Assembly (NCBI GenBank): GCA_047601665.1
Contig: JASGIT010000001.1
Coordinates: 1,798,001-1,862,000 of the forward strand
Direction of reading: 5' to 3'
DNA from: JASGIT01 sp047601665
GTDB taxonomy: Bacteria > Pseudomonadota > Gammaproteobacteria > Burkholderiales > Burkholderiaceae_C
DNA length: 64,000 nucleotides
Of the stretch, positions 41,534 to 49,579 are shown piece after piece. The notes beneath the pieces are model-generated. The model was not told where the DNA came from and made no database searches. It saw nothing but the letters and a program-made list of their open reading frames with translations. Positions within the stretch are counted from its first letter, which is position 1. Every line of letters begins with the position of its first letter. The position numbers were made by a program, and so were the translations under genes.

Positions 41534-42564
41534 GCCAAGGCTCCCAGCGCGTGCGTGCGCATCACCAGTTGATCGAGCTTGGACTTGGCCGCGCCGCTGT
41601 CGATGGCCGCGCGCGCCTGCACGATGCCCTCGGCCATATCGCTCGCCACGTTGGCCGCATAGAGCGCCACGCCCGCGTTCAGGCAGACGATTTCACGCGC
41701 CGCGCCCGCCTCGCCGTGCAGCACGCCCAGCAGCATCTCGCGCGACTGCTCGGGCGTTTCCACCTTGAGGGCGCGGTTGCTCACCATCTGCAGGCCGAAG
41801 TCCTCGGGATGGATCTCGTACTCGGTGATCTCGCCGTTCTTCAGCTCGCCCACCAGCGTGGCCGCGCCCAGGCTCACCTCATCCATGCCGTCGCGGCCAT
41901 AGACCACCACGGCGTGCTCCGCGCCCAGGCGCTGCAGCGCGCGCACCTGGATGCCCACGAGGTCGGGGTGGAACACGCCCATGAGGATGTTGGGCGCGCT
42001 GGCCGGGTTGGTCAGCGGGCCCAGGATGTTGAAGATCGTGCGCACGCCCAGTTCCTTGCGCACCGGGGCCACGTTCTTCATGGCCGGGTGGTGGTTGGGT
42101 GCGAACATGAAGCCGATGCCCACCTCGGCCACGCACTGCGCGATCTGCTCGGGCTTGAGGTTGATGTGCACGCCCAGCGCCTCCATCACGTCCGCGCTGC
42201 CCGACTTGCTCGACACGCCGCGCCCGCCGTGCTTGCTGACCTTCGCGCCCGCCGCGGCGGCCACGAACATGGAGCAGGTGGAGATGTTGAAAGTGCTGGC
42301 CCCGTCGCCCCCCGTGCCCACGATGTCCACGAGGTGGCGGGCGTCGTGCACATGCACCTTGGTCGAGAACTCGCGCATCACCTGTGCGGCGGCGGTGATC
42401 TCGCCGATGGTCTCCTTCTTCACGCGCAGGCCGGTGACGATGGCCGCCGTCATCACGGGCGACATCTCGCCGCGCATGATCAGCCGCATGAGATGCAGCA
42501 TCTCGTCATGGAAGATCTCGCGGTGTTCGATGGTGCGCTGCAGCGCCTCTTGCGGGGTGATCAT
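41530..42564 (-). CDS. trpD: Anthranilate phosphoribosyltransferase
   Basis: 344 aa. Motifs are GEMSPVMTAAIVTGLRVKKETIGE, DIVGTGGDGASTFNIST, VSKHGGRGVSSKSGSADVMEALG, FMFAPNHHPAMKNVAPVRKELGVRTIFNILGPLTNPA and VVYGRDGMDE. The start at 42564 overlaps the trpG stop (ATGA). Converts anthranilate and PRPP into phosphoribosyl-anthranilate. Confidence 0.97.
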   Translation of the reverse strand: MITPQEALQRTIEHREIFHDEMLHLMRLIMRGEMSPVMTAAIVTGLRVKKETIGEITAAAQVMREFSTKVHVHDARHLVDIVGTGGDGASTFNISTCSMFVAAAAGAKVSKHGGRGVSSKSGSADVMEALGVHINLKPEQIAQCVAEVGIGFMFAPNHHPAMKNVAPVRKELGVRTIFNILGPLTNPASAPNILMGVFHPDLVGIQVRALQRLGAEHAVVVYGRDGMDEVSLGAATLVGELKNGEITEYEIHPEDFGLQMVSNRALKVETPEQSREMLLGVLHGEAGAAREIVCLNAGVALYAANVASDMAEGIVQARAAIDSGAAKSKLDQLVMRTHALGALA

Positions 42565-43133
42565 CGGGCTTGCTCCAGGAAGTTCTTCAGCATGGCGTGG
42601 CCGTGTTCGGTGAGGATGCTCTCGGGGTGGAACTGCACACCCTCGATGGCGAGTTCCTTGTGGCGCACACCCATGATCTCGCCGTCCTCCGTCCAGGCCG
42701 TCACCTCCAGCACCTCGGGGCAGGTCGCGCGCTCGATGGCCAGCGAGTGGTAGCGGTTCACCGTGAACGTTTCGGGCAGCCCCGCGAACACGCCTTTTTG
42801 CGTGGTGGTGATGGTGCTGGTCTTCCCATGCATGAGCTGCTGCGCACGCACGATGGTGCCGCCAAACGCCGCGCCAATGCTCTGGTGCCCCAGGCACACG
42901 CCCAAAATGGGCAGCTTGCCCGCGAAGTGCCGGATGGCGGCCACCGAAACGCCCGCTTCTGCTGGAGAACACGGTCCGGGCGACACCACCAGCCGGTCCG
43001 GCGCGCGCGCCGCGATGCCTTCGAGCGTGATTTCGTCGTTACGGAACACCTCCACCTGCGCGCCCAGCTCGCCGAAGTACTGGACGATGTTGTAGGTGAA
43101 GCTGTCGTAGTTGTCGATCATCAGGAGCTTCAT
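42561..43133 (-). CDS. trpG: Anthranilate synthase component II (glutamine amidotransferase)
   Basis: 190 aa class I amidotransferase. Catalytic Cys is in LGVCLGHQSIGAAF, and His/Glu in EGVQFHPESILTEHG; start MKLLMIDNYDSFTYNIVQ. The usual upstream partner trpE is not next to it; the defence island begins immediately before its start codon. A diverged copy of the first eleven codons (MKLLMIDNCDQ) lies at 59657-59690, at the other end of the island. Confidence 0.97.
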   Translation of the reverse strand: MKLLMIDNYDSFTYNIVQYFGELGAQVEVFRNDEITLEGIAARAPDRLVVSPGPCSPAEAGVSVAAIRHFAGKLPILGVCLGHQSIGAAFGGTIVRAQQLMHGKTSTITTTQKGVFAGLPETFTVNRYHSLAIERATCPEVLEVTAWTEDGEIMGVRHKELAIEGVQFHPESILTEHGHAMLKNFLEQAR

Positions 43134-43624
43134 TGATCTAACCCTTTGATTTTAAATGACTTTCTCATTTCCAGCACCACTCCATTACACACATCGTTAT
43201 GCACAACAGTGCTGGAGTTGGCGATGTTCACGGGGAGTCTTGGTCCAACGCAGCCTCCAAAAAGCCAACGCGAGACCCCTCGCCACCACGATTCAGCCGG
43301 AGCGAGAAAGCTGCGGTCTAGTGCGCTCACAAGCCCGCCGCCTCTCACACACGGAAGGGACGAGCAATTTGCTAAAGGGGATCTGTTCAAGGGCATCGGA
43401 CATCCTCCAAGGGTTGGAGCCGCCGTACCGGAAAGTCTCTGACCTTGCCCACCGGAACGGCGACAAGGTTGCGGTCTGTACCGCAGCGACATGCCGCTTC
43501 CTATTGGAAGCGCCACCACTGAATTGCGTTGATCGGGGAGGTGAAAAGCATACAAAGAGCCACAAGGCATTCTACATGCTGAACTCTTGCAAGCTACGCT
43601 CTTATCGAAGCCCGCTTTGCAGCG
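43107..43624. repeat. Left flanking direct repeat of the island (includes trpG 5' end)
   Basis: Two blocks match the right flank. Block 1 (43107-43164) covers the first trpG codons and the leader CCCTTTGATTT. Block 2 (43391-43624), starting GGGCATCGGACATCCTCC and ending CCCGCTTTGCAGCG, is close to 90 percent identical to 59846-60080. The middle differs by substitutions and indels. No protein is called here; the long open frames on both strands show no recognisable domain. Confidence 0.78.
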
Positions 43625-43664
43625 ATTGCCGCCGACCCCGGACGAGACATCGACGGTTGCTTTG

Positions 43665-43830
43665 GGCCAATTCTGTTGAAAAACTCAGCCGATGACATTT
43701 TCACGTCGTTCGAGGGGTGTCTGACCCCTTGCCTTGGTTGCGATCGTCGATCCTGGGGCGATCTGAGAGGTCAAATTTTCGGGCGAAGCCGCCGCGAACG
43801 AAACGACGGAGTTTTTCAACACAATAGGCC
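43665..43830. mobile_element. MITE-like element or insertion-sequence remnant
   Basis: About 166 bp bounded by 22-bp inverted repeats differing at two positions (ends share GTTGAAAAACTC / GAGTTTTTCAAC). It is too short to encode a transposase. The rest of 43625-43928 holds no gene that I can support. Confidence 0.6.
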
Positions 43831-43928
43831 AGAAGCAGACGTTTGCTGTGGCTCTCTTGCAAGGCTTACCTCCGCCGCTTCCTGCATCGGAGCCAGCGCG
43901 AAGCAGGCGCGAATTTCGAGAGACTCTG

Positions 43929-45509
43929 TCAAGCGTAGTACTTGAAATTGTGCTTCCAACTGGTTTGGGGAAGCCCAGGATTTGCAAGAATAATTTCGCC
44001 AACTCTGTCGGAATACTTGATGGTGATAGGCCGGCCTTCACCAAGCTGGCAAGAGTTGTAGTTCAGCTTGGTCAAGCCTAGGATGTCTTTGGCTACCTGA
44101 ACGATGTCACCTTCTCCAAATTGGATGGTGATTGAGAGGGGGACGGGAATCTCGAAGCCATCGTAGCTCGCGATGCGAGCTTTAAAGCCATTGGTGTACA
44201 GAAGGCCGTGGCGATTTGTCCGTTGCCAGAAGACGCCACGTTGGACGGGATATTGGCCTCGTTTTCCAACGTCCGGATGGTCGTCGTAGCGGTACAGGCG
44301 TTGGCCGCCACGGTCTTGGCGAACACGAATCGAGATGAGCTTCACGCCCTCTGGAACAGCCTTCAAAAATCCTTTGTATTCCTCTGGACTCACACCTGAG
44401 TGGGTATGCAGAAAAATCTCCTTTAGTGGTCGACCGTCCTGTTCCTGGTAGGTTTCGATGGTGCCGCGCAGCAGCGCCTCAGCTTTTTCTGGCGGAAGGT
44501 GATATTCGCCTGTTTTGGCTGAGTACCAAGCACCAAACTCACCGACAAAAACAACGCCGTCGCCGCTGTCCAAGAACATCTGTGCTGCGCAGCATGCCGT
44601 CCGCTTGTTTTCGGCGAGCTTGTAGGCCAGGCCAACGTAGCAGACACCTTCTCGAGCCCAGGGCGTTTTCCATGGCTTCGCGCCACACTTATAGTAGATG
44701 GCCGTGCCGAAATTCCACAGCCGGTCGGACAGCGGGTTCTCGCCTTTTTCGCCGAGACGCACCTTCGGCGTGATGTGGAGCGTCGACTCCTTGATGATTT
44801 GCACTGGTAGGTCGAGTCCCATCAATCGACCCTTGAGCTGCCGGCGGAAGTCTGGCGAGTAGCTACGAGATTCTTCAAACGTCTCCAAAGTCTCGCGAAC
44901 AGCAGTCACTGCCGCGTCTTCGAAGTCGTCAAACATTCCCTGCTGACCGGTATCCCGGTCAACGATTGCCTGCTCCAGGAAAGACCGCTCGTCGCGGCTT
45001 CGTCCAGCATCGCTGCGCTTGCTCAGAGGAATGATTGAGTTCGGACGACAGTTCTCAAAGACTTCGTCTGGAACGACGCAAATGGCCAGAGCGGGGCGCG
45101 AATCGAGCTTTCCGAGCTTTTCCACCTGCTCCATATACAGGCCAGTGACCGCGAATGCGCGGTCGTGCTTATCGGCTTTACGTGATGCATCCGAGAGCTT
45201 CTCTGCATCAATGGCATAGCTGCGAACAGGTGATGGCCATTTGGCACCGAAGGCCACGTCAAAGCCTGGAAACGGTGGCCAAGCCCGATGTCTGGCAGGG
45301 TCGATGCAGGAGGCTGGCGCATTCAGCGCGGCACACCAATCCTTCCAGGCCTCTATGCCGCTAGCAGTGCCGAGAACAATATTGTCCGGGAGCTGCTGCC
45401 TTGCCTCTGCAGGGCCAAAGAGGGCCAGTCCGTCATGCGGGTCTTCAGCGGTTTGACCATGGCCAAATTCAAGAAGTGGCTCGCCCAGAAAATGAAAAGT
45501 GTTGCTCAT
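43929..45509 (-). CDS. Short prokaryotic Argonaute (MID-PIWI), catalytically inactive type
   Basis: 526 aa, the length of short pAgos that have only MID and PIWI domains. The C-terminal half reads as PIWI: PWKTPWAREGVCYVGLAYK, CCAAQMFLDSGDGVVFVGE, LKEIFLHTHSGVSPEEYKGF, GLLYTNGFKARIASYDGFE and LTKLNYNSCQLGEGRPITIKY. Active PIWI needs a DEDX tetrad. Here the first Asp position is Leu (YVGLAY) and the third is in HTHSG, so no slicing is predicted. It starts one base inside the stop of the nuclease-TIR-APAZ gene (TAATG), as in SPARTA-type operons, where pAgo and APAZ protein form a heterodimer guided by small RNA. The family call rests on motif reading and this partner gene. Confidence 0.82.
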   Translation of the reverse strand: MSNTFHFLGEPLLEFGHGQTAEDPHDGLALFGPAEARQQLPDNIVLGTASGIEAWKDWCAALNAPASCIDPARHRAWPPFPGFDVAFGAKWPSPVRSYAIDAEKLSDASRKADKHDRAFAVTGLYMEQVEKLGKLDSRPALAICVVPDEVFENCRPNSIIPLSKRSDAGRSRDERSFLEQAIVDRDTGQQGMFDDFEDAAVTAVRETLETFEESRSYSPDFRRQLKGRLMGLDLPVQIIKESTLHITPKVRLGEKGENPLSDRLWNFGTAIYYKCGAKPWKTPWAREGVCYVGLAYKLAENKRTACCAAQMFLDSGDGVVFVGEFGAWYSAKTGEYHLPPEKAEALLRGTIETYQEQDGRPLKEIFLHTHSGVSPEEYKGFLKAVPEGVKLISIRVRQDRGGQRLYRYDDHPDVGKRGQYPVQRGVFWQRTNRHGLLYTNGFKARIASYDGFEIPVPLSITIQFGEGDIVQVAKDILGLTKLNYNSCQLGEGRPITIKYSDRVGEIILANPGLPQTSWKHNFKYYA

Positions 45510-47344
45510 TAGGCTTCTCCTGCCTGCGGTGCGCCGTCACTATCGTCTGACCCATCTTCCTCATCTTCGCGAGTTCTGTTTTCGGCGAGCTCCTCGCTCA
45601 TATCGATCATTCCTGCGAGGGCATGAACGTCGAGTCCAACTGGGCACATCCATTTAAGTGGCGAGGTGTTCATCGTTACGGCTCGGCGTCCTTCGCCATA
45701 TCGAATCAGGCCGGGCTCGGCTTCCAGCGCTTGAACTACGCCAAGTAGTCGCGGGAGCCAGTCTTTGTTCCACCAATTTTTCGTAACCGCCTTGCGGCGT
45801 CGCCCCAGTTCTTTGAGCTCATAGACTTTGCCATTGAGATCCGTCGGACGGACATAGACGTTGACGACAACGTTCCAGCTTCCATCAATGTCTCGCTGTG
45901 GCTGGAATTTAGGAGAAAGTTGGTAGAGGAATGGCGACGCCCGCTCGCCCCAGCCTTTGGTCCGTTTCCCGGTCAGGCTCACGCGGGTGTCTCGCCCGTC
46001 AACGTGTCGGATACGCTGCGTCCATGCTCCATCTTCGCGCTCCGGAAAATAGTAGATTTCTCTGTCTGGACACCAAGCCAGCCCCTTTTGCGCGCAAACG
46101 ACGGTGAGGCTCCGGCGAACTAATTCCTTCGCGACATCCTCCGTCTTTTTGCCATCGCGCTCTGGGTTGTCGGTCCACAGAAACTCAGGGGTGCGTATTG
46201 TCTTGACGGAGGGAATGGCGTTCTCTGGGGGCGGGGTGAAGGCGACCAGCCGGTAGGCATTCAACTCCACAAACGCCCAACGCGTTCTCAGCTCATCGAG
46301 CTTTGCCGTGGATAGCGCTGAATGGAGGTCGTAGACCAACATCGTCTCAGGCAACCCCAGCGCGAAAATGTTTGCGAAAACAGGCTCTTCCTTTGCGACG
46401 GTGACCCGCGTAGGCATGTAGTCGTTCAGCGCAATAGCTTTGCCCTGGTCGAGCATGATGTCTGGCTGAACTCCAAGACCGGCCAGCCTGGCCACGATTT
46501 GCTGAAGACCTGTGTTCCAGGAACGGGAAAAGTCTGCGGGAGTGGAAGGGCGTAACCGAGAGGGCAACTTTGACGGCTCGACCTCGGATGCTTTGCAGAG
46601 AAGCACCAGTCCTTCCTTCCCCGCCGCGAGCGCGCATCGCTCAAGCAGCAGTTCGTCGGCCATGCTGGATTGCGACAGAATTGGGATGTACTGCGTCGCC
46701 CGGAGATCAATGAGTTTCCGAACGCTTTCGTCTTGGTTCTCACCTGCGAGGGGTGCGGTACCTCGACACCAGACTCTGAAGCCAGCGAGTGTGAGCCGGC
46801 GCGAAAGCCAGGTCGCAAGCGCATGGTCGGAGTCGACATGGTCAATTACCAAGGTATCTCGGCTCTCCAAAAGCGACTCTCCACCCACCTGCGGAAAGAA
46901 CGGAGGCGTGAAGATGCTGGGATGCTGCGCCAGGAGATGGCGCTGAGGTCCGACCAGTAGCACCCTCAACCGCTCCAAGTCGAAGAGGTCTAACTTCCAA
47001 CCGAACTCACCCTGGACGAGTTCATGAGCGCTGTCCTTTTCCGCAGCGTTCAATACTTCTGTGCATACGAAGACGAACAAATCTGGGTTGTGAGCCTGTT
47101 CACGGACCCGAGAGCAGTCGCTTTTGAGCTTGGTCTTCCAGTCGCCCCGAACTGTGTATGCAAAGACGATTTTTCGCCCGTTCGAATCGGACCGGATGAT
47201 TGCGTCACGCCCGCCGTCACCGGTTCCCCCCAATGGGTCAATCCCGGGATAGTCGGTACCTGCAAGGAGACCTGAACAGAGCCGTTCGAAGTCGCGGTAG
47301 CTTGAGACACGCTCTAAGCAATAGGTGATACGGTCAGCGGACAT
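45509..47344 (-). CDS. Nuclease-TIR-APAZ fusion, partner of the short Argonaute
   Basis: 611 aa. Residues ~1-140 are a restriction-endonuclease-like domain of the Mrr/RE1 kind with GTGDGGRD (40-47) and FAYTVRGDWKTKL (61-73). Residues ~163-255 are a TIR domain (DTLVIDHVDSDHALATWLSRRLTLAGFRVWCRG... YIPILSQSSMADELLLERCALA), with Glu235 the likely NADase residue. Residues ~290-590 fit APAZ, the Argonaute-binding domain replacing the N-PAZ lobes; the tail is acidic. TIR-APAZ proteins degrade NAD+ after guide-directed target recognition. The added nuclease is a second possible effector. Transcribed first, with Argonaute immediately downstream. Confidence 0.82.
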   Translation of the reverse strand: MSADRITYCLERVSSYRDFERLCSGLLAGTDYPGIDPLGGTGDGGRDAIIRSDSNGRKIVFAYTVRGDWKTKLKSDCSRVREQAHNPDLFVFVCTEVLNAAEKDSAHELVQGEFGWKLDLFDLERLRVLLVGPQRHLLAQHPSIFTPPFFPQVGGESLLESRDTLVIDHVDSDHALATWLSRRLTLAGFRVWCRGTAPLAGENQDESVRKLIDLRATQYIPILSQSSMADELLLERCALAAGKEGLVLLCKASEVEPSKLPSRLRPSTPADFSRSWNTGLQQIVARLAGLGVQPDIMLDQGKAIALNDYMPTRVTVAKEEPVFANIFALGLPETMLVYDLHSALSTAKLDELRTRWAFVELNAYRLVAFTPPPENAIPSVKTIRTPEFLWTDNPERDGKKTEDVAKELVRRSLTVVCAQKGLAWCPDREIYYFPEREDGAWTQRIRHVDGRDTRVSLTGKRTKGWGERASPFLYQLSPKFQPQRDIDGSWNVVVNVYVRPTDLNGKVYELKELGRRRKAVTKNWWNKDWLPRLLGVVQALEAEPGLIRYGEGRRAVTMNTSPLKWMCPVGLDVHALAGMIDMSEELAENRTREDEEDGSDDSDGAPQAGEA

Positions 47345-47864
47345 ATGTAAAGCATACGATGTGAATCCCTGCCGCGGAACTGGCCCAGGTCCACGAGATG
47401 CTGATCATGTCCTGCCAAAGCAAAGGTATCGAACCGAGTGCAGATTCGATGAACGACGAGACTGTGATGAGGATGGCCCAGGAGGGCTACACCGACCTGC
47501 AGGCGGACGTTGATGGAGACCTGTCTTTTTCGAAGGCGCGATGGCTCGGGTCAGGATTTCTATGGCTCGCTGCCATGGGGCGCATGATCGTCGGGAAGTG
47601 CCCTCCCCTCGCCCAGGACAGGCGCCTCTTCAAGGTTCAGGTAAAGACTCGCATACACCGTACGCAGGAACTCATCGGTAAAGCCCAGTCCCCATTTCTC
47701 TCGCTGTAGGTTGCTGGGCATCGGCCAAAAGCATGTCGAGCGGCAGAGGCTCACCAGCGGCGAGCCGTCGGCATCGTGCGAAGGGGCATATCCCTCAGGT
47801 TGTCAAAGATGACAAACGAGACATAAGAGAATAGAGTGACTCCGTCTCAATCTGCTTGTGGGAA
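47345..47864. other. 520-bp stretch without a supported gene
   Basis: Divergent space between the nuclease-TIR-APAZ gene and the Xre-type antitoxin. Short open frames on both strands (for example 47560-47754 minus, with MPSNLQREKWGLGFTDEFLRTVY-like text) show no recognisable domain and may be remnants of a lost gene. It must hold the promoter of the Argonaute operon. Confidence 0.5.
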
Positions 47865-48497
47865 ATGACCACGCCAAAGATCCTCGAATTCATTGCCGAC
47901 CATCTGCCACGCGTTACCGTGGAAGATGTGCACCGCTTCGCCGCCATCGGCGATATCCGGGATGCCGAGGCTTTCGCGGCCGAGCTGCAGGCGTTCGTCC
48001 ACGAGCGCGTGGAAGCGATGGAACTTCCTGCCAACCTGGAAATGAAGACGGTGGAGCAGACGTTGGCCCGCAAGGCGGCTGCACTGCGCGCTGGTACGCG
48101 CTGGGCACCCGGAGAAACTGACATTCAGCGCGGCCGCGCCGTTTTGCTGGACACCTTCGAGCAACCGCACAACCTGCCGCTGGCCAAGTTCGCCAAGCTA
48201 GCGAACAAGTCGCGCCAGCAGATCTACAAGGACATCGTTGCCCGTCGACTGCTGGCGCTGAGCGTGGGGCCACGCGGCCAGAAACTGCCCGACTGGCAGT
48301 TCGACCCGGTGAAGCAGCAGTTGACGCAGACCCTGCTTCAGGAGGTCGAGGGTATCGACAACTGGACGATCTATCGCGCGCTGTCCGAACCGCTCGAAAG
48401 CCTGGGCGGGCGTTCGCCGGTGTACGCGGTGACGCCCGGTTCGATCGATGATGTGGCAAGTGCGGTGTTCAATGCGGTGGGCGTACACGTGCATTGA
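47865..48497 (+). CDS. Xre/MbcA/ParS-type antitoxin
   Basis: 210 aa from ATG 47865 (a TTG nine bases earlier is possible). A helix-turn-helix segment lies at NLPLAKFAKLANKSRQQIYKDIVARRL. The C-terminus, DNWTIYRALSEPLESLGGRSPVYAV followed by a helix, matches the Xre/MbcA/ParS toxin-binding domain (DUF2384-like). Such antitoxins neutralise RES-domain toxins encoded just downstream and repress the operon. The N-terminal ~100 residues are longer than in many family members. The next reading frame is a truncated RES gene, so this antitoxin may be an orphan. Confidence 0.75.
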   Translation: MTTPKILEFIADHLPRVTVEDVHRFAAIGDIRDAEAFAAELQAFVHERVEAMELPANLEMKTVEQTLARKAAALRAGTRWAPGETDIQRGRAVLLDTFEQPHNLPLAKFAKLANKSRQQIYKDIVARRLLALSVGPRGQKLPDWQFDPVKQQLTQTLLQEVEGIDNWTIYRALSEPLESLGGRSPVYAVTPGSIDDVASAVFNAVGVHVH

Positions 48498-48719
48498 GAT
48501 GAGGTTGCCGCGAGCATCAAGTTGCCGTCGCGTCCGATCGATACAGGTGAACTGCTCCAGCACGTGAGCCGCATCGCGTATCGGGACAGTCTGCTGTGCT
48601 GCGGCCGCGACGACACCGATCGCTACGACGGCCCGACACGGGACTACGGTGTGCTCTACCTGGGCCGCGACCTTCCCGCAGAGTCGGTATTTCACAAGCA
48701 CCAGTGGGTCGCGGCATAA
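48498..48719 (+). pseudogene. Truncated RES-domain toxin
   Basis: Directly after the antitoxin stop and in the same frame, the DNA encodes KLPSRPIDTGELLQHVSRIAYRD, CGRDDTDRYDGPTRDYGVLYLGRD and then stops at 48717. Arg followed later by RYDGP..YGVLYLG is the N-terminal pattern of RES toxins, which break down NAD+. Full RES proteins are 150-230 aa; only about 65-70 residues remain, and no good ATG is present (ATC or TTG at the expected site). The toxin should be inactive. Confidence 0.68.
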
Positions 48720-48916
48720 CCAGTCCAAGAATTCCGCTCCTGTGATGAGCGCCTACAGCTTGCGCTTGCGGACTTCATCGCCTCGGCCATCGTGACACAC
48801 CTATTTCCTTGGCGATTTGGAATTGGGTGCAAATGGGCGGAGAAATGGAATCTCAGCCACCATCATCTCGATGGTGCCGACCTTCCTCTACGTGTCATGG
48901 AACACCAGCAGTTGAT

Positions 48917-48962
48917 GTTCCTTTTTATCGTCAAGTTATTATATTTGGCGAACAAAAGGAAC
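48917..48962 (+). promoter_or_regulatory. Palindromic operator/promoter of the abiE pair
   Basis: GTTCCTTTT (48917-48925) and AAAAGGAAC (48954-48962) form a perfect 9-bp inverted repeat. It flanks an AT-rich -10-like TATATT (48940-48945), just upstream of the AbiEi start at 48974. AbiEi antitoxins are known to repress their own promoter by binding inverted repeats, which fits this position. The rest of 48720-48973 holds no gene. Confidence 0.66.
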
Positions 48963-48973
48963 ATACTCTCGCC

Positions 48974-49579
48974 ATGGTCGCCGACACCCACACCCAGCGC
49001 GTCCTCGATCTGGCCCATCAGAAGGGGCTGCTGCGCACCAGCGATCTGGATGTCATTGAAGCACCCCGGGTCGTGCTGACGCGGCTGACAGCCGCCGGCC
49101 TGCTCGACAAGGTCGGACGCGGCCTCTACCGTTTGCCCAGCCATACGGGTTCGGAGCATGAGGGTCTTGCCGTTGTGGCAACCAAAGTGCCGCAGGCCGT
49201 GTTCTGCCTGCTGACCGCCCTCCAGTTCCACGAACTGACCACGCAGCTACCCAGGCAGGTCTGGATTGCCATGCCGCGCGGCAGCCATGTCCCGCGCCTC
49301 GACTACCCGCCCATCAAGATGGTGCAGATGACGGACGATGTCTACGCCGCTGGCGTCGAAGAGCATCAGCGAGATGGCGTGACACTGCGTGTGTACGGTG
49401 CGGCCAAGACGGTCGTGGACTGCTTCAAGCACCGCAACAAGATCGGCCTGGACGTGGCGCTGGAAGCACTGAAAGATGCACGCGCCAAGAGAAAGGCCAC
49501 GGCGGACGATCTGTGGCGCTACGCGAAGCTCTGCCGCGTAGCCAATGTGATGCGCCCCTATCTGGAAGTCATCGAATGA
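48974..49579 (+). CDS. abiEi: Type IV toxin-antitoxin system antitoxin AbiEi
   Basis: 201 aa from ATG 48974. The N-terminal winged HTH is RVLDLAHQKGLLRTSDLDVIEAPRVVLTRLTAAGLLDKVGRGLYRLP. The C-terminal part has AVFCLLTALQFHELTTQLPRQVWIAMPRG and VTLRVYGAAKTVVDCFKHRNKIGLDVALEALKD, matching AbiEi. It represses the operon and counteracts AbiEii without direct binding in studied systems. Its stop overlaps the toxin start (ATGA). Confidence 0.92.
   Translation: MVADTHTQRVLDLAHQKGLLRTSDLDVIEAPRVVLTRLTAAGLLDKVGRGLYRLPSHTGSEHEGLAVVATKVPQAVFCLLTALQFHELTTQLPRQVWIAMPRGSHVPRLDYPPIKMVQMTDDVYAAGVEEHQRDGVTLRVYGAAKTVVDCFKHRNKIGLDVALEALKDARAKRKATADDLWRYAKLCRVANVMRPYLEVIE

Noticed and set aside
43391..43624. 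Direct repeats as part of a CRISPR array
   Set aside because: Only two copies exist, 16 kb apart and about 235 bp long; no short regularly spaced repeats or cas genes occur in the window.
47560..47754. Small minus-strand protein gene before the Argonaute operon
   Set aside because: No ribosome site, no recognisable domain and atypical composition; more likely a relic or chance frame.
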